This document shows positions 21,962 to 32,736 of a stretch of 64,000 nt of DNA, one piece after another. The stretch is from NCBI RefSeq assembly GCF_000204055.1, contig NW_006768787.1, positions 951,095 to 1,015,094 on the forward strand, given 5' to 3'. Position 1 is the stretch's first letter. The number at the start of each line of letters is the position of its first letter. Below the pieces are notes generated by a model, which was not told the DNA's origin, made no database searches, and saw nothing but the letters and a program-made list of their open reading frames with translations. A program made the translations under genes and the position numbers. This stretch comes from Melampsora larici-populina 98AG31. Its lineage: Eukaryota > Basidiomycota > Pucciniomycetes > Pucciniales > Melampsoraceae.

Positions 21962-23020
21962 ATGTCTTCATCAATCCGTTTAGAAACCGTGGCAGCTTTC
22001 TTGTCCGGAGTTCATCCGCCCTCTTACCCCAGTTCGCTCCAGCTACACCTGTTGCACGGTTGGAAGATCAGCACTTTACGAAGCTATAACGGAGCCGTGA
22101 AGAAGTTCTATACCTTCTAGAACAAATCAAACTCTAGGCCCTTTAGTTTGTCTGCGACCCCAAATGACATCTACTGGTTTTGCTGGTGGGCCGGACGAGT
22201 AGACGGTGAACTCACCAATCACGACATCTCGTCGAAAACTTTGGCCAACTACCTTTCGGGATTGAAGGCCTGGCATCTATATCATGACCTGCCTTACCCT
22301 CATACTACCACAGAGAGGGTAGCAGTCATGTTACGAGCGTCCGCACGCGCTGACTCCCTCGTACCTCAGAAACCGGCCAAACCGGCTGTCATGTTGGAAC
22401 ACATCCTGATGTTGTATATGAAATTGGCGAACGGGTCACGGGCAGACTCTGCCGTTCTAGACGTAGCAATCTGCGCATTTTGGGGTCTCGCTCGTTTGGG
22501 AGAGCTGACTTATGACTTCCGCGTCGGCAAGCCTGCCTGGCTTAACTCGGTACTCTGTACTGACATTTTGCAGTCACCGTCAACACAAGGAACCATCACA
22601 CTAGCGGTGCGCGGAGCGAAGACAGCGAAGGCCGGCCAACCACAACCCATCCTGTTGAACGCGCAGCCAAACATGCTCTGTCTGGTGGCGGCCATACATC
22701 GAAGATTAGCATCAGCTGTTGAACCGAGCAACTCCCTCTTTGGCTATTTTGAAGGCGACGTCCGTATTAACCTCACAAGGACTGCCGTTGTTCGGAGATG
22801 TAAGCAGATATGGGACGCTGAAGGTCTCACAACTTTATCGGGTCACTCGTTTCGCGTTGGAGGCGCGTCTTTGAGAAACGCCCTGGGCGTGGATCATTCC
22901 GACATCCAACGTTTAGGCCGCTGGACATCCGATTGTTACCTGATATATCTCAGGGAATATTCGGCTGAGGAGTTGCGACGCGCATCCTCAATCATCTCTT
23001 TGATCAACAATTCTCGTTGA
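21962..23020 (+). pseudogene. Tyrosine recombinase (YR), one in-frame stop
   Basis: The gene most likely starts at ATG 21962, and the frame is continuous to 23020 except for TAG at 22118-22120. The part before the stop (WKISTLRSYNGAVKKF) is the helical core-binding domain of phage-integrase-like recombinases. The catalytic part holds the first Arg in GLARLGELTYD, the HxxR pair in SGHSFRVGGAS, the LGRW motif and the nucleophile Tyr in CYLIYLREYS. Downstream of the stop there is a 290-residue ORF that still has all catalytic residues but lacks the N-terminal clamp. TAG is one transition from CAG. In DIRS-type elements this enzyme integrates the circular cDNA. Confidence 0.8.
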
Positions 23021-23547
23021 ACAGATGTACGCTGCGGGTACTAAGAGTACGTCCTTTCGTCAGTGTCTTTCACACAGTGCGGGGGTTCGCGCGAGGCTCA
23101 GGCTTTGCGAAAACACTGAGTGTTGGGCTAAGCGCTAACCCCCTTCTGTGCTTAAGTCCCCGTCGTCTGTGACGCACTCTGATGTCAGTACCTTTCATTT
23201 TTCGTCTCCAATTTTAGGAAACTCTGGATCCCACTCTCGTTTACCAGGATCCTATGGCGGTGCTCAGATATGTCGATGACTACCTCTCCCTGGAGGTTTC
23301 ACAAACCCTGGCTACCCCCTCTCCGAGTTTTGTCCTAGAGACGCCGAATGATAGGCACCTCCCCCCATACACGTGATCTACTGTTCACGCGTACATCTTA
23401 GTGTAAAACAGTCTTAATTGTAACAAAAGATAGTTACCCATAATTAGTAGTAAAATGCAATTCAATTATGATTCCTTTTGTTCAAACTTCCTAGAGCTTC
23501 GAAATGAAGCTCACACGTCCAAAGCCCAGCGCCACTCAAGACCCAAC

Positions 23548-23553
<6 letters not shown>
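23021..23553. other. 3' flank of DIRS-like element up to LINE insertion
   Basis: No ORF. It probably contains the 3' untranslated and terminal part of the DIRS-like element, with a GC-rich stretch (GTTCGCGCGAGGCTCAGGC...) and short stems around 23,085-23,150. The LINE tail begins at 23554 after CCAACAAGGGA. Confidence 0.4.
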
Positions 23554-23581
<28 letters not shown>

Positions 23582-23756
23582 TATTGCTTTAAGTGTCATT
23601 AGAGCCGTTAGGCTATTAGACACTGCATATATTTCCAGCACCGGTAAAACCCCCTCTGGCTGTGTCAGGGGGAAAGGTTGCTGTTGGCTGTTTCATCTAG
23701 TATACAATATGTAATGGAGTAACAATTTTTAGCGCTAAAGGATGGTGATTGAGAGA

Positions 23757-26700
23757 TTATTCTCTCGGTGGTTGCCTGCCTGGAGGCAGAGGTTCATCTG
23801 TGATTGTGGCCCAATTCCAGCGGCTTTTAAACCGCCAGGTGTTATTGCAGTACTCTGCAATGGCTTTGAAAGCTACGGGTTTGTTGAGTATTGATGTATT
23901 GAGTTGTAATTCTAGGGCTTTGAGGTCTTGTTCTAGTTTCTTGCGCTCATTGTTGAATCTGTTGCATATAAGTAAATAATGCTCGACTGTTTCAATACCT
24001 TCTTGGCAATCGCAGCTTGGGTCTTGTGCCTGTGCAAATTTGGAGAGATAGTGGTTCAGGTGGACGTGCCCTGACCTGAGCTGTGTGATAATTCCTATTG
24101 AGTGTTTTTGAAGTTCTGTGATATGTTGTAGGTGAGATTTTTGTTGTGGTTTGTGACCTAGTCGCTTTAGGTCGTTGGGGTCGGTGATCTCTGAGTTTTT
24201 TGTTTGCCATTCTTTGATGGCTGATATAAAGCTTTGATGCGTTGGGGGTAACTCGGAAAGTGCTTGGTAGTTTTGTTTTTGCTTTCTTGTTGGCGATTTG
24301 GTCTACTCGTTCGTTGCCGTAACACCCGCGTGACCTGGGCACCAGCGGATATTTACGCGCATGTTGGGGAAGGCTGCAAATAAGTAATTCAGACGTTTGT
24401 AAGTTTCTTTTCTATCCTCAAGGGAGGTGATGGGGAGCTTGTTAGAGCGTAGGTCTTTGATAACCCCTTGGTTATCAAGTAGAATAGTTGTCCGCCTTGT
24501 GTGTATCGAGGCAGTGCTTAAGGCGATGGATAGTCCCATTTGGACTCCTTTGTATTCAGCTTGGTAGATGCCATGGGTCCTCGCGGGTCCTAGGTGTTCG
24601 GCGTGTGATTTGTTGGTGTTTTTGCACCAGGCAGCGGCTGCCGTAGTGCGTTTTGGGATCCTGGAGCCGTCTGTAAAGATGACAACGTGTTCAATCGTGG
24701 CGGTGAGTTTGTTGGCTTCAATCTTTGCTGTTGTTTCATTCTCTTGAATGATGGTCGAGTAATTTGTTGGACGTGTCAATATGTCGCTAGGGTCGAGTGG
24801 GATCTGAAGAATGAATTCCTCCAGTTCTTTGCTGATGGTGTGTTGAAAGAACCGATGAAACGGGTTATGGTGGCATTTTGGGTTGGAATTTTGTGCCTGT
24901 TTGACGAAATCGTGAATGGGGGAATGAGAGGGCTTTGTCAGTGCATTCGCCATGAAGTTCATGATCTTGCTTTGAAGCCTGATTTTTGTTGGCGTGAGAT
25001 TAGCATCATGCGTTAAGAAGACGGTCGGGGTTGTTGGTAGTGCTCCCAACGCTGCCCGTGCGCATATGTTGTCAATGGTTGTCAGGTCTTTGGTGAAGTA
25101 TTGTGGCGGTTCAAACGGCAGCCAAGCGGCTAGTCCGTAGTCGAGTGCTGTGTGTATAGTTGTGGTGATGAGCGTGTGCATGAGCTTTGGAGATATACCC
25201 CACTCAGACTTCGAGAGCGTGGTTAAGAAACCGGCTTGTTGGCGTCCTTTTGCAATGACGGCTCGCCTGTGTTGGGAAAAGGAAAGTTTATCATCAATGA
25301 TAATACCCAGCCATTTAGCTTTTTTCTCTGGTGAGATGTTTCTTCGGTCAACAAAGCTAATAGTAGGGGGATCTTCTACTTCCTTTGGGCTGAATATTAT
25401 CCAAAAAGTTTTCTTGACATTGAAAATGGCTCCGTGGTCTTGTGCCCAGACGTTCTGTCGGTACGCTAGCATTTGCATTTGAGACTTCAGTTGGTGTTTG
25501 TCGTTTGCCGTGGTCAGAAGGACTACGTCGTCGATGAATCCTAGTGCTGTGGCGTTATCAATATTGTCAGTAATCTCTAGTAGTCCATTGTTGTACAATA
25601 AATAGAGAAGAGGCGATAGTGGTGATCCCTGCGGTAGGCCGTGGGTGAGTTCAAAAGGTTTTGAGTCGAAACCGTTGAAGGAGAGGGTTGTTGTGCGGTT
25701 TTCGAGGAAGTTGTGGAGTAAGTTGATGGTCTGGCTATGGAAGCCCTTTTTCTCGAGGATGGTCATTAACCTGGGGTGGTGGACAGAAGGGAATGCGGAT
25801 TTCACGTCAGCAAAAAGCGCACCCACTACTTTACCTTTTGTCCACTCTTTTTTGATCCATGAGACTAGGTGTGTTAACACTTCATGGCCTGATTTATTGG
25901 GTCGTCCACCATAGTGGCCTTCGTGGAGTAGCCTCTTCTTTTCTACCTGTTCAGAGAGGTGTTTTGTGAGTAATTTTTCGTAGAGCTTACTTAACGTGAG
26001 CAGTAAGGCAATTGGTCTGTAAGCTGATGCTGCCGTGTAGTCGGGTTTGCCTGGTTTGGGGAGCATAACGGTGCGTGCTTGTTTCCATGCTGCAGGTATT
26101 AGGCCGGTCTCTGTGATTTGTAGGAAAAGGATTCTAATGTGATTTTTAGCTTTCACCCAAATTCTTTTCCATACCCAGTTTGGTATCAAATCTGCTCCTG
26201 GCGCTTTGAGTGGTGGAACACTCATCACTACTGATTTAATGTTTTTGTCCGTGAGGTAGCTGAAGAAGTCGGGCATGGTCGGTTCTGTGAGGCGAGATGT
26301 TGTTTCTACCGGGAATTGGATTTTCTCCGATTCCTGGATCCTGCACGGCGCGGTGGCCACGCAAGTTGTTCGAAAGAGTATCTCTGCCTTCTCTTCATTG
26401 GTTGAGCAGATCTCTCCTGAGTTTGATATCAAGGTTTTGACTAGCGATGATGGTTGTCTACCTGAAGCAAACTTTTTTGCCTGAAAAAGTGTCTCATGTG
26501 TCAGTGTGGAGAGATACGTTTTCCAGCTGTCCTCTTTCATTTTGTCTACTGTTTTGTTGAAAAGATTCCTGGCCTTTCTATATTCTTGTTTGTTTTCGTC
26601 CGTTTTTTCTGTTTTGAATTGTCGGTGTAGGCGTTTTGCATCTTTTCTCAGTGGGTCGAGGATTTCGGGCCTCCACCAGTGTTTGTGTTTGCCTGGTGGG

Positions 26701-27652
26701 GGCCTGTTGGGTGAGTTGTTGTTTAGAGCCGTTATTATGGCTTCTCGTAAGTTTGTGTCGAATGTGTTGATTTCTTCTTGGGTTGTTAGTTTCTCTATTT
26801 TTGGGAGAGTCATGGTTAGTTTGTTAAGCAGGTCAGGTGTAGCCACCTTGTTCCAGTTTTTCCTGCGCTGTGGTTGCTGATTGTTAATTTTTTGGTCGTG
26901 ATTTTTTGTCGTGAAGGAGGTGATAATGGACTGGTGATCCGAGAAATGATTTGTATGGTCATCTGTATCAATAAAGCATGTTTGGATGACATCGTCGAGT
27001 TGTTCATTAACCCAGACGAGATCAATGGTCCTTTTGTGGTGGTCGAGTTTAAGCCGTAAGTTGGTTCGCCTATTGGGGATCTTAGGCTGAGGTCCCATTT
27101 GGACATCATTTCAATAAGATCGTCAGCTGATTTGTCATTAGTTGTGCTGTGCAGGGGATTCCAGACTGGGGAGTGGAGATTCGCGTCGGTAACTACAATT
27201 GTTGGGAGTAGTTGTAGTTCTAGGGGTAGGCCTCGCATCATCTCGTCCCATGCTTGGAATCCGGAAAATGTGTTTGGTGCATTGTATACATTTGAGATGA
27301 GTAAAGTGAAGTTATCAATAGTTATGGTGCACGCTGATATGTCGCGTGAAGGTGTGGTGATTGGATTGAGGGCCGCTTGGAGGTCACGTCTTATATAAAT
27401 GCATGATCTTGGCCGTGATTGTTCGTTTAGTGCTGCGGGTGTGGGGCTGATTAATGTCCAGTTGGTTTGATTTGGCGGTAGGTAGTCTTTTTTATTTACA
27501 TGGGGTTCCTGAAGTGCTATGATGGAGAATTCATTAGTAAGATTATGGTTCAATAGGGAGTGGATTACATTTTGTGAGCAATGGCAGTTCAATTGAAGTA
27601 TTGCTGATGTGTCTTTTGATGTTATAATTTCGCGCAGACGTTGTTCTATCAT
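23757..27652 (-). pseudogene. LINE ORF2: endonuclease-RT-RNase H, frameshifted
   Basis: ATG at 27652 opens the endonuclease (LQLNCHCSQN, ALQEPHV, TDANLHSPVW). Near 27,057 the frame shifts by -1 and the SDHQ end of the endonuclease, RT and RNase H continue in the 24,303-27,098 frame. RT motifs are ADVKSAFPSVHH, LPQGSPLSPLLY and GFIDDVVLL. RNase H motifs are FTDGSRIPK, AEYKGVQMG, LLDNQGV and WCPGHAGV. A second shift near 24,318 separates PGHAG from GNERVDQIA, and a third near 24,260 is needed to reach the C-terminal CDCQEGIETVEHYLLIC finger, ending at TAA 23757-23759. No canonical slippery heptamer was seen at 27,057, so lesions are more likely than programmed shifts. Confidence 0.82.
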
Positions 27653-29325
27653 TTAGATAGGTTCATGTCGTTGCTTTCTAAGATTACGATCTTGGGTGAT
27701 CCGCTAGGGTTGTGTGGTGGGAGGCTTTCTGCTATCCTCGTGGGGCAGGATGGGCTGAATGGGTGGTGTATGATGTCGGCCGGGTTTGAAGCAAAGAAAG
27801 CTTTGAGGTTAGTGTTAGGTTCAAGCATAACTTTCTTTCTAGCACAAGCCGTGCATTTCATCTCAGTCTTCCCCTTTTGGGGGCACGTGTGTGAATGATG
27901 TTTGTCCCCGCAGAAGGGGCAGATGGGATCATTTGGGCATGAAGGCGCTGTGTGTCCTGGCTTTTGACAATTGTAGCATCGTCTCGGAGGTGGACCACTC
28001 CTGAGGGTGAGGTGCTTACCGCGCCCATGCCATATCTTGTCGGTGATACATCGTTTTACCTGTTCTTCGGTTTTTAAACCTATTAAGATTGATGAGTGCC
28101 TTTTATTAGGGTCTTCTAAGGCTTTGGGATTGAGCCATCTGACAAAAAGCATATCTTTGAGGAGGTCTCCATTACATATTTGGAGTTCTTTGCGGTGATC
28201 TTCAATGTTCGGATCAAACGTTGTGGGTATGCCATTTACGATAATTTCATGACGTTCTTCTTTCATTTTGAGCGTTCTGGAGAAGCCCTGTACCCATGTG
28301 CGGGGGAGTTCTTTTACCTTGGATGCGTGAGCAGCGGTCTCAAAGATGATATCAATGTCATTCGACGGGTGTCGTCGTACACTTTTGATTTCAATAGTCG
28401 ATTCTTCGTCCGGCTTCATCTTGATGTTATACGCTTTGAACGCTACAGTAAGCGCTTGAATGAGCTTGGCATTGGAAAGGCCTGGATGTGTGATCTCTGA
28501 TCCAGGCTCATGGACCAACGTTATAATGTTGGTTGCTTTGGGTTTTGGTGCCATCTTTGGCGCTTGTGGTTTAGCCGAGTTGGTTTTTTGGCTGGTTGCT
28601 GTGTTTTGTGGGGCATGTTTTGACGCCGCGAGCGCATAAGAAGGGATTGTGGGTCCTTTCTTTTGTTGCAGACTTTCTACTGCCGATGTGAGGAGCGCCA
28701 TTTGCTCTGAAAGCGCCTCCAGTTTGTCATCTGTAGCTTTGCCCTTAAATATGATGGGACGGCTCTTCTGATCAGAACCGGTGAGCGCATCCGGCGTGGT
28801 AAAGTTACGTCGAGCATCCTCGAACATAACTTGATCGTAGACAGCTCCTGTTAATACCAGGATGTCTGCCGCCGTTCCGACATCAATCAATGTCTTCTGG
28901 GCCTGTTTTGACTTGTTCGCAAGCGGTAAACCGGCTTTAGCGACTTCCAGGAGCTTACTAACCAGCTCCTTGAGAGTTCGGTTTTCTGCTCCGCCTGGGA
29001 AAAGATTCTGCATGCGGTTCGTCCTAGGACTCCCCGTTAACTCAGACGCTTGGTCTGCTGCGATTGTGCCAGGCGTGTCCGTCCTGGATCTCTTCTTGGC
29101 GAAGTTTCCTAAGTCCGATGATTGGATGGAGAGTGTTTGAGATACGTTTTGACAGACACTAGCTTTGGTAGCTTTGTCAAAAACGAGAGGGGGGATAGTC
29201 GATCTAGGCTGTTCCTGGCGACCAACTGGGTTGATAAACGCGTTGGACGCGTCGCGAGTTGCAGAAATGTTCTTTGGAACTTTCTGCTTCTCTTGGCCCG
29301 TATCCGACACGTCGTCGACCTCCAT
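27649..29325 (-). CDS. LINE ORF1, gag-like protein with zinc knuckles
   Basis: A single 558-residue ORF. The N-terminal half is Ser/Thr/Lys-rich with a helical stretch (LEALSEQMALLTSAVESLQ) that could oligomerise. The middle resembles an RNA-recognition-like fold found in LINE gags. The C-terminal part carries CYNCQKPGHTAPSC (CCHC), CPFCGDKHHSHTC and a further CTAC pair. The stop overlaps the start of ORF2 as ATGA (27649-27652), an arrangement suited to termination-reinitiation. The protein would bind element RNA. The frame is intact although ORF2 is broken. Confidence 0.82.
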   Translation of the reverse strand: MEVDDVSDTGQEKQKVPKNISATRDASNAFINPVGRQEQPRSTIPPLVFDKATKASVCQNVSQTLSIQSSDLGNFAKKRSRTDTPGTIAADQASELTGSPRTNRMQNLFPGGAENRTLKELVSKLLEVAKAGLPLANKSKQAQKTLIDVGTAADILVLTGAVYDQVMFEDARRNFTTPDALTGSDQKSRPIIFKGKATDDKLEALSEQMALLTSAVESLQQKKGPTIPSYALAASKHAPQNTATSQKTNSAKPQAPKMAPKPKATNIITLVHEPGSEITHPGLSNAKLIQALTVAFKAYNIKMKPDEESTIEIKSVRRHPSNDIDIIFETAAHASKVKELPRTWVQGFSRTLKMKEERHEIIVNGIPTTFDPNIEDHRKELQICNGDLLKDMLFVRWLNPKALEDPNKRHSSILIGLKTEEQVKRCITDKIWHGRGKHLTLRSGPPPRRCYNCQKPGHTAPSCPNDPICPFCGDKHHSHTCPQKGKTEMKCTACARKKVMLEPNTNLKAFFASNPADIIHHPFSPSCPTRIAESLPPHNPSGSPKIVILESNDMNLSK

Positions 29326-29400
29326 GACGGTAGTTATCGCGTGAAAAAGGCGATTCGAGAGTGCGAAAAAAGTTAGGAGAATGAGATTTTGAAATTTGGA

Positions 29401-29694
29401 CGAGTACTTGCGCAGTCACGGACCGGGTCACGTGACTAGTTGCTAATTCGTGGTAAAAGACAGAATCCTTCGGGGGAATGGAGCTTAACAAACCCCCTCA
29501 CCAGCGCGTTCGCCGCGCCCTCCCTCCGGGGTTGAGGGTCCCGAACTCCTGCGGTATGGAAATTGGCCAGTTGGGGTTTGTGTTAAGCGAGATGGTATGT
29601 GAATATGTGTGTAAGTACAACAACAAAACAACCGAACAAAGTCCTTCCCCACTGGCCACGATGGCAGAGTCTGACAGATATTTCACTGATTCCT
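29401..29694. other. Spacer between LINE 5' end and RecQ element
   Basis: GC-richer DNA with no supported gene. It may include the LINE 5' untranslated region. It ends with CTGATTCCT (29686-29694), the left copy of the 9-bp target duplication. Confidence 0.45.
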
Positions 29695-29897
29695 TAAGCT
29701 TAACTAAGCCCCTCTCCCGCGGCTGCGTCCGCGACCTCGGAGAGGGGCTTATCGCAGAGACGCGATTTTCGGCGGAGGACTTCCAAGAATTAAGTACTGT
29801 TAAGTACTTTCTTCAACTTGCCCTCAACACCTCTCCACAAAAAGTCCCAGATACCTTGTATGTTGTTCTTCAAAGAGTTCTACATATTTTGGTACTA
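29695..29897 (+). repeat. Left TIR with internal GC-rich hairpin
   Basis: Starts TAAGCTTAACTAAGCCCC. AAGCCCCTCTCC (29706-29717) pairs with GGAGAGGGGCTT (29739-29750), and CGCGG/CCGCG pair inside the loop (29718-29722 and 29729-29733), so a two-storey hairpin can form just inside the tip. The rest is AT-rich and includes AAGTACTGTTAAGTACTT. Confidence 0.9.
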
Positions 29898-30177
29898 TTT
29901 TCAACACAAACAGACTTGGTTTGCCATTGATGGAGCCATGACCAATTGTGGTCGTTATGTATTCCTGTAACAGCCTAAGATTGGGTGTACAGGCGGCCAA
30001 TCAGATTTGGTCGATTTGTTCTTGGACAATTCGAGACTAATCCAAAACCTGGGTCAAAAGGGTTATGACCTAGGGGCTGTAGGCCTTAGATATCCTAGAG
30101 CAGTAAGTGTTAGGGTGGGCGACCTTTCCAAAGACCCGTCATTCTCGCGCAACACTTTGATTTCACCCAACTACGTC

Positions 30178-32736
30178 ATGATCACTCGCTCTCAAGGAGC
30201 CATATTGCCACCTTCGCCTCATGTTGGAAAGACCTCAGATTCCTCTCCAGCTACCACCAAAGCAACTCTTAAAGGAATCCGACCATCAATCTCAAAGTTA
30301 TTACTGAAGGACAACGATGAAGAGCTGCGTGAAGTCATACTTGAATTATTTTACAACAAATATAACGTTATTGCTCGAATGCTCCAAGTGGACGCGACAA
30401 TCAGTCTAGTTCGAAATCGGGACGTATTTCTCCTTGCAAGTACCGGCTACGGGAAGTCTCGTATACCGGAATTGTTCTTTTTGATGTTTACCAAAGCCTG
30501 CGCTCCAATCATCTTGACTTTGAATCCTTTGGACGCCCTCGGGGACAATCAAGTAAGTTATACTCCTAATATGTCTCTGTTTGCGATTTGACAAACTGTC
30601 CTCATTGCACAGGTTGAAGAAAAGGCTAGACATGGACTATCGGCAATCAATTTGACCCGGGCATCCTTCACTAAAATCGTGTACAAAGAAATTCTCGCAG
30701 GAAAATACCAATTTATTTATGTTGTAAGCCTTCAACATTTAGCCGATTGTGATGTGGTGAAGGTATAGCTAACATATTCTGTTTTTTGTTTGATAGTCAC
30801 CTGAGATTTTTTTGAATAACACTCATTTCGAGCGTCTCTACTTTTCGAAAGCGTTTCAGACCCGCCTGGTCCTCAAGGTAGTCGACGAGGCTCACCTCAT
30901 CTACTGTTGGGGCCTTGCCTCGAGTGGCCGCATCAAGAATCTTCGATGCTTTCAAATTTTGCAAGATCGCACCGCTTTTCGGCCATCTTACGGTAATCTG
31001 ATCGAGCGATTCCTAGCCACCGAATCAGTCCCGACTCTGCTAATGTCAGCAACGTGTCCACCTCGCCATTTCGAACAGATCCTGGCAAGTCTCAAAATAT
31101 CCAGAGATGACATAGACATCCATCGAGGCGAGCTTGTTCGCCCCAAAATACGTTTCATCCGGGTCTCTAACAGACACGGTACTTCATCAATGGACTTGCT
31201 CAAGAAATTTTTCGCACCATCTTCTGTAATAGGTGACTCAGAGCTAGTACCTAGCCTTGTCTACTGTCATACTCAAAACGACACGTATCTAGCTCTAAAA
31301 GCAATCAACTCAGCTCGTAACATCCCAAGTGAATCTCGCAATGGCTTGAGTTCATCGGTCTGGCGATATCACGCTTCAACCTGCCCGATTGACAAGGCTC
31401 GTCGTGCTCTCGACTTTGGAAACGGCAAGTTCTTGATAATGACCTGTACAAACGCCTTAGGTTTAGGACAAAATTGGACTCGTGTGAGAAGGGTCATCAT
31501 TATGGGTCAGCTAGACCCGATGGAGTTATTGCAAATGGCTGGGCAAGGGGGTCGAGACAGACAACCATCGGTGGCTTTTCTAATAGTCAATCAACTCGCT
31601 CAGGCGGACAAGGATAGACTGATGGCTTTACCGCATCAGTCTCAGCAAGATAATGACCAGCATATGCATGCGATGAGCATCACTGACGTATGTTTACGAG
31701 TCGCGTTTGAGGTTCTTCTACGGTGAGTAGTTCGCACTTTGACTCATAATTTCTTACATTATAAATGTCTTATATTGAATTTCATTATAAATCTGACTCG
31801 ACGTTGAACTAGATGTAACTACATCCCTGTGTCCAAAAGCGATCAAGCCGTTATTGCCGAAACTCAAAGGCAGGCAGATGCAGGCATGGCACCATGCCTC
31901 TGCTCGAACTGTGATCTGAATGCGGCAAATTTTTTCCTTGCTCAGCAAAAAAATTTGACCTCTACGAATTTTACTGAGTTGGTACTCAAGAAGGACGTTC
32001 CAGCCAATCAACCCGATTTCAAACTCGCCGCGGAGGATTTGAGTCCTCATGATTCATCACTCGAAACCCAAATGCGTCCGATTCGTGAGGATCATCCTCT
32101 ATACCAAGACATACGGTGGATTCAATTGTACTTGCGCATTCAATCAAACCTGCAGGCGATATTTGACACTGAATATCCTAAAGATTCTTTCTATACTCTT
32201 GACGACCTATTCTCGCCAATCAAACTTTGGACTGTGTGCATCAACTACGATTTTGTTTTACAAGGACTACATTTGGATGATGTGTTTGGTAGCGAACCAC
32301 TGCCAAACACATATGGTTCAATACTTCAAGACATTCGCGCGTGGAAGGCAAGTACTGACTCAATTGCCGTATTGCACCCTTCAGAAGCAGAGATGAGAAT
32401 GTATAACGCAGCCAAGGCTCTCGCGAAGGAGAATGAATCAAAGAAGAACGATGCAAAAAAGAACCAATCCAAAAAGAACGGAAGTGTCATAGTTGCTCCA
32501 CAAAATGACACTGAGATGGTAGCTCAGGTACTCGCTTGGCAGATCTGATCATATATATATATATATCATATTGCTAATGTTTGATTTTCTATTCACTTTT
32601 AATAATGGCTATGCAGGCTTCGACTGCATCAGGCGACCCCTTGACATCAAAAGGTACAAAGAGCAACAAGCGAAAACCACCTCCGTACCAAGGTAAAAAG
32701 GGGAAATCGCCGAAACGTAACAAAACGGCCTCTTAG
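30178..32736 (+). CDS. RecQ-like DEAH helicase (748 aa)
   Basis: Exons 30178-30552, 30613-30723, 30797-31722, 31813-32527 and 32617-32736 join in frame with GT-AG introns. ATG 30178 is the first in-frame ATG; upstream in-frame sequence lacks one. Helicase motifs: I, STGYGKS (about 88-94); Ib, YVSPE across the second splice; II, DEAH (192-195); III, SAT; IV, YCHTQ; V, ALGLGQNW; VI, QMAGQGGRDRQ, a variant of the usual QExGRAGRD. A CLCSNC pair near the start of exon 4 matches the RecQ zinc-binding region. There is no HRDC domain. The tail is strongly basic (SNKRKPPPYQGKKGK), likely a nuclear or DNA-binding tail. RecQ enzymes unwind 3'-5'; here it could process the hairpin ends (inference). The stop overlaps that of the converging gene. 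Confidence 0.85.

Larger units (their letters stand above)
11863..23020 (+). mobile_element. DIRS/Ngaro-like tyrosine-recombinase retrotransposon, interrupted
   Basis: Coding order on the plus strand is gag-like (11863-12110 and 18713-19696), reverse transcriptase-RNase H (19892-21655) and tyrosine recombinase (21962-23020). A tyrosine recombinase in place of a DDE integrase, with no protease, defines the DIRS order. Separate, non-overlapping RT and recombinase ORFs resemble Ngaro more than DIRS1. The MULE at 12115-18712 split the gag. Outer termini and the expected split direct or inverted repeats were not found by eye, so limits given are those of the coding region. Confidence 0.7.
23554..29400 (-). 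mobile_element. Tad1-like LINE retrotransposon
   Basis: On the minus strand the order is ORF1 (gag with zinc knuckles), ORF2 (endonuclease, RT, RNase H, Cys-His C terminus) and a poly(A) tail, seen as 27 consecutive T at 23554-23580. RNase H plus an apurinic-type endonuclease is the Tad1/I arrangement; fungal context favours Tad1. The 5' boundary lies upstream of 29325 but is not sharp, and no target duplication was identified. ORF2 is frameshifted, so this copy is not autonomous. Confidence 0.82.

Noticed and set aside
27040..27070. Programmed -1 frameshift in LINE ORF2
   Set aside because: No canonical slippery heptamer at the frame change, and two further shifts exist downstream, so decay is simpler.
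30007..30177. N-terminal extension of the helicase
   Set aside because: The open frame upstream of 30178 has no ATG start, so the first ATG at 30178 is preferred; an upstream exon cannot be excluded.
32554..32568. AT dinucleotide microsatellite
   Set aside because: Lies inside an intron of the RecQ-like helicase gene; short and unremarkable.
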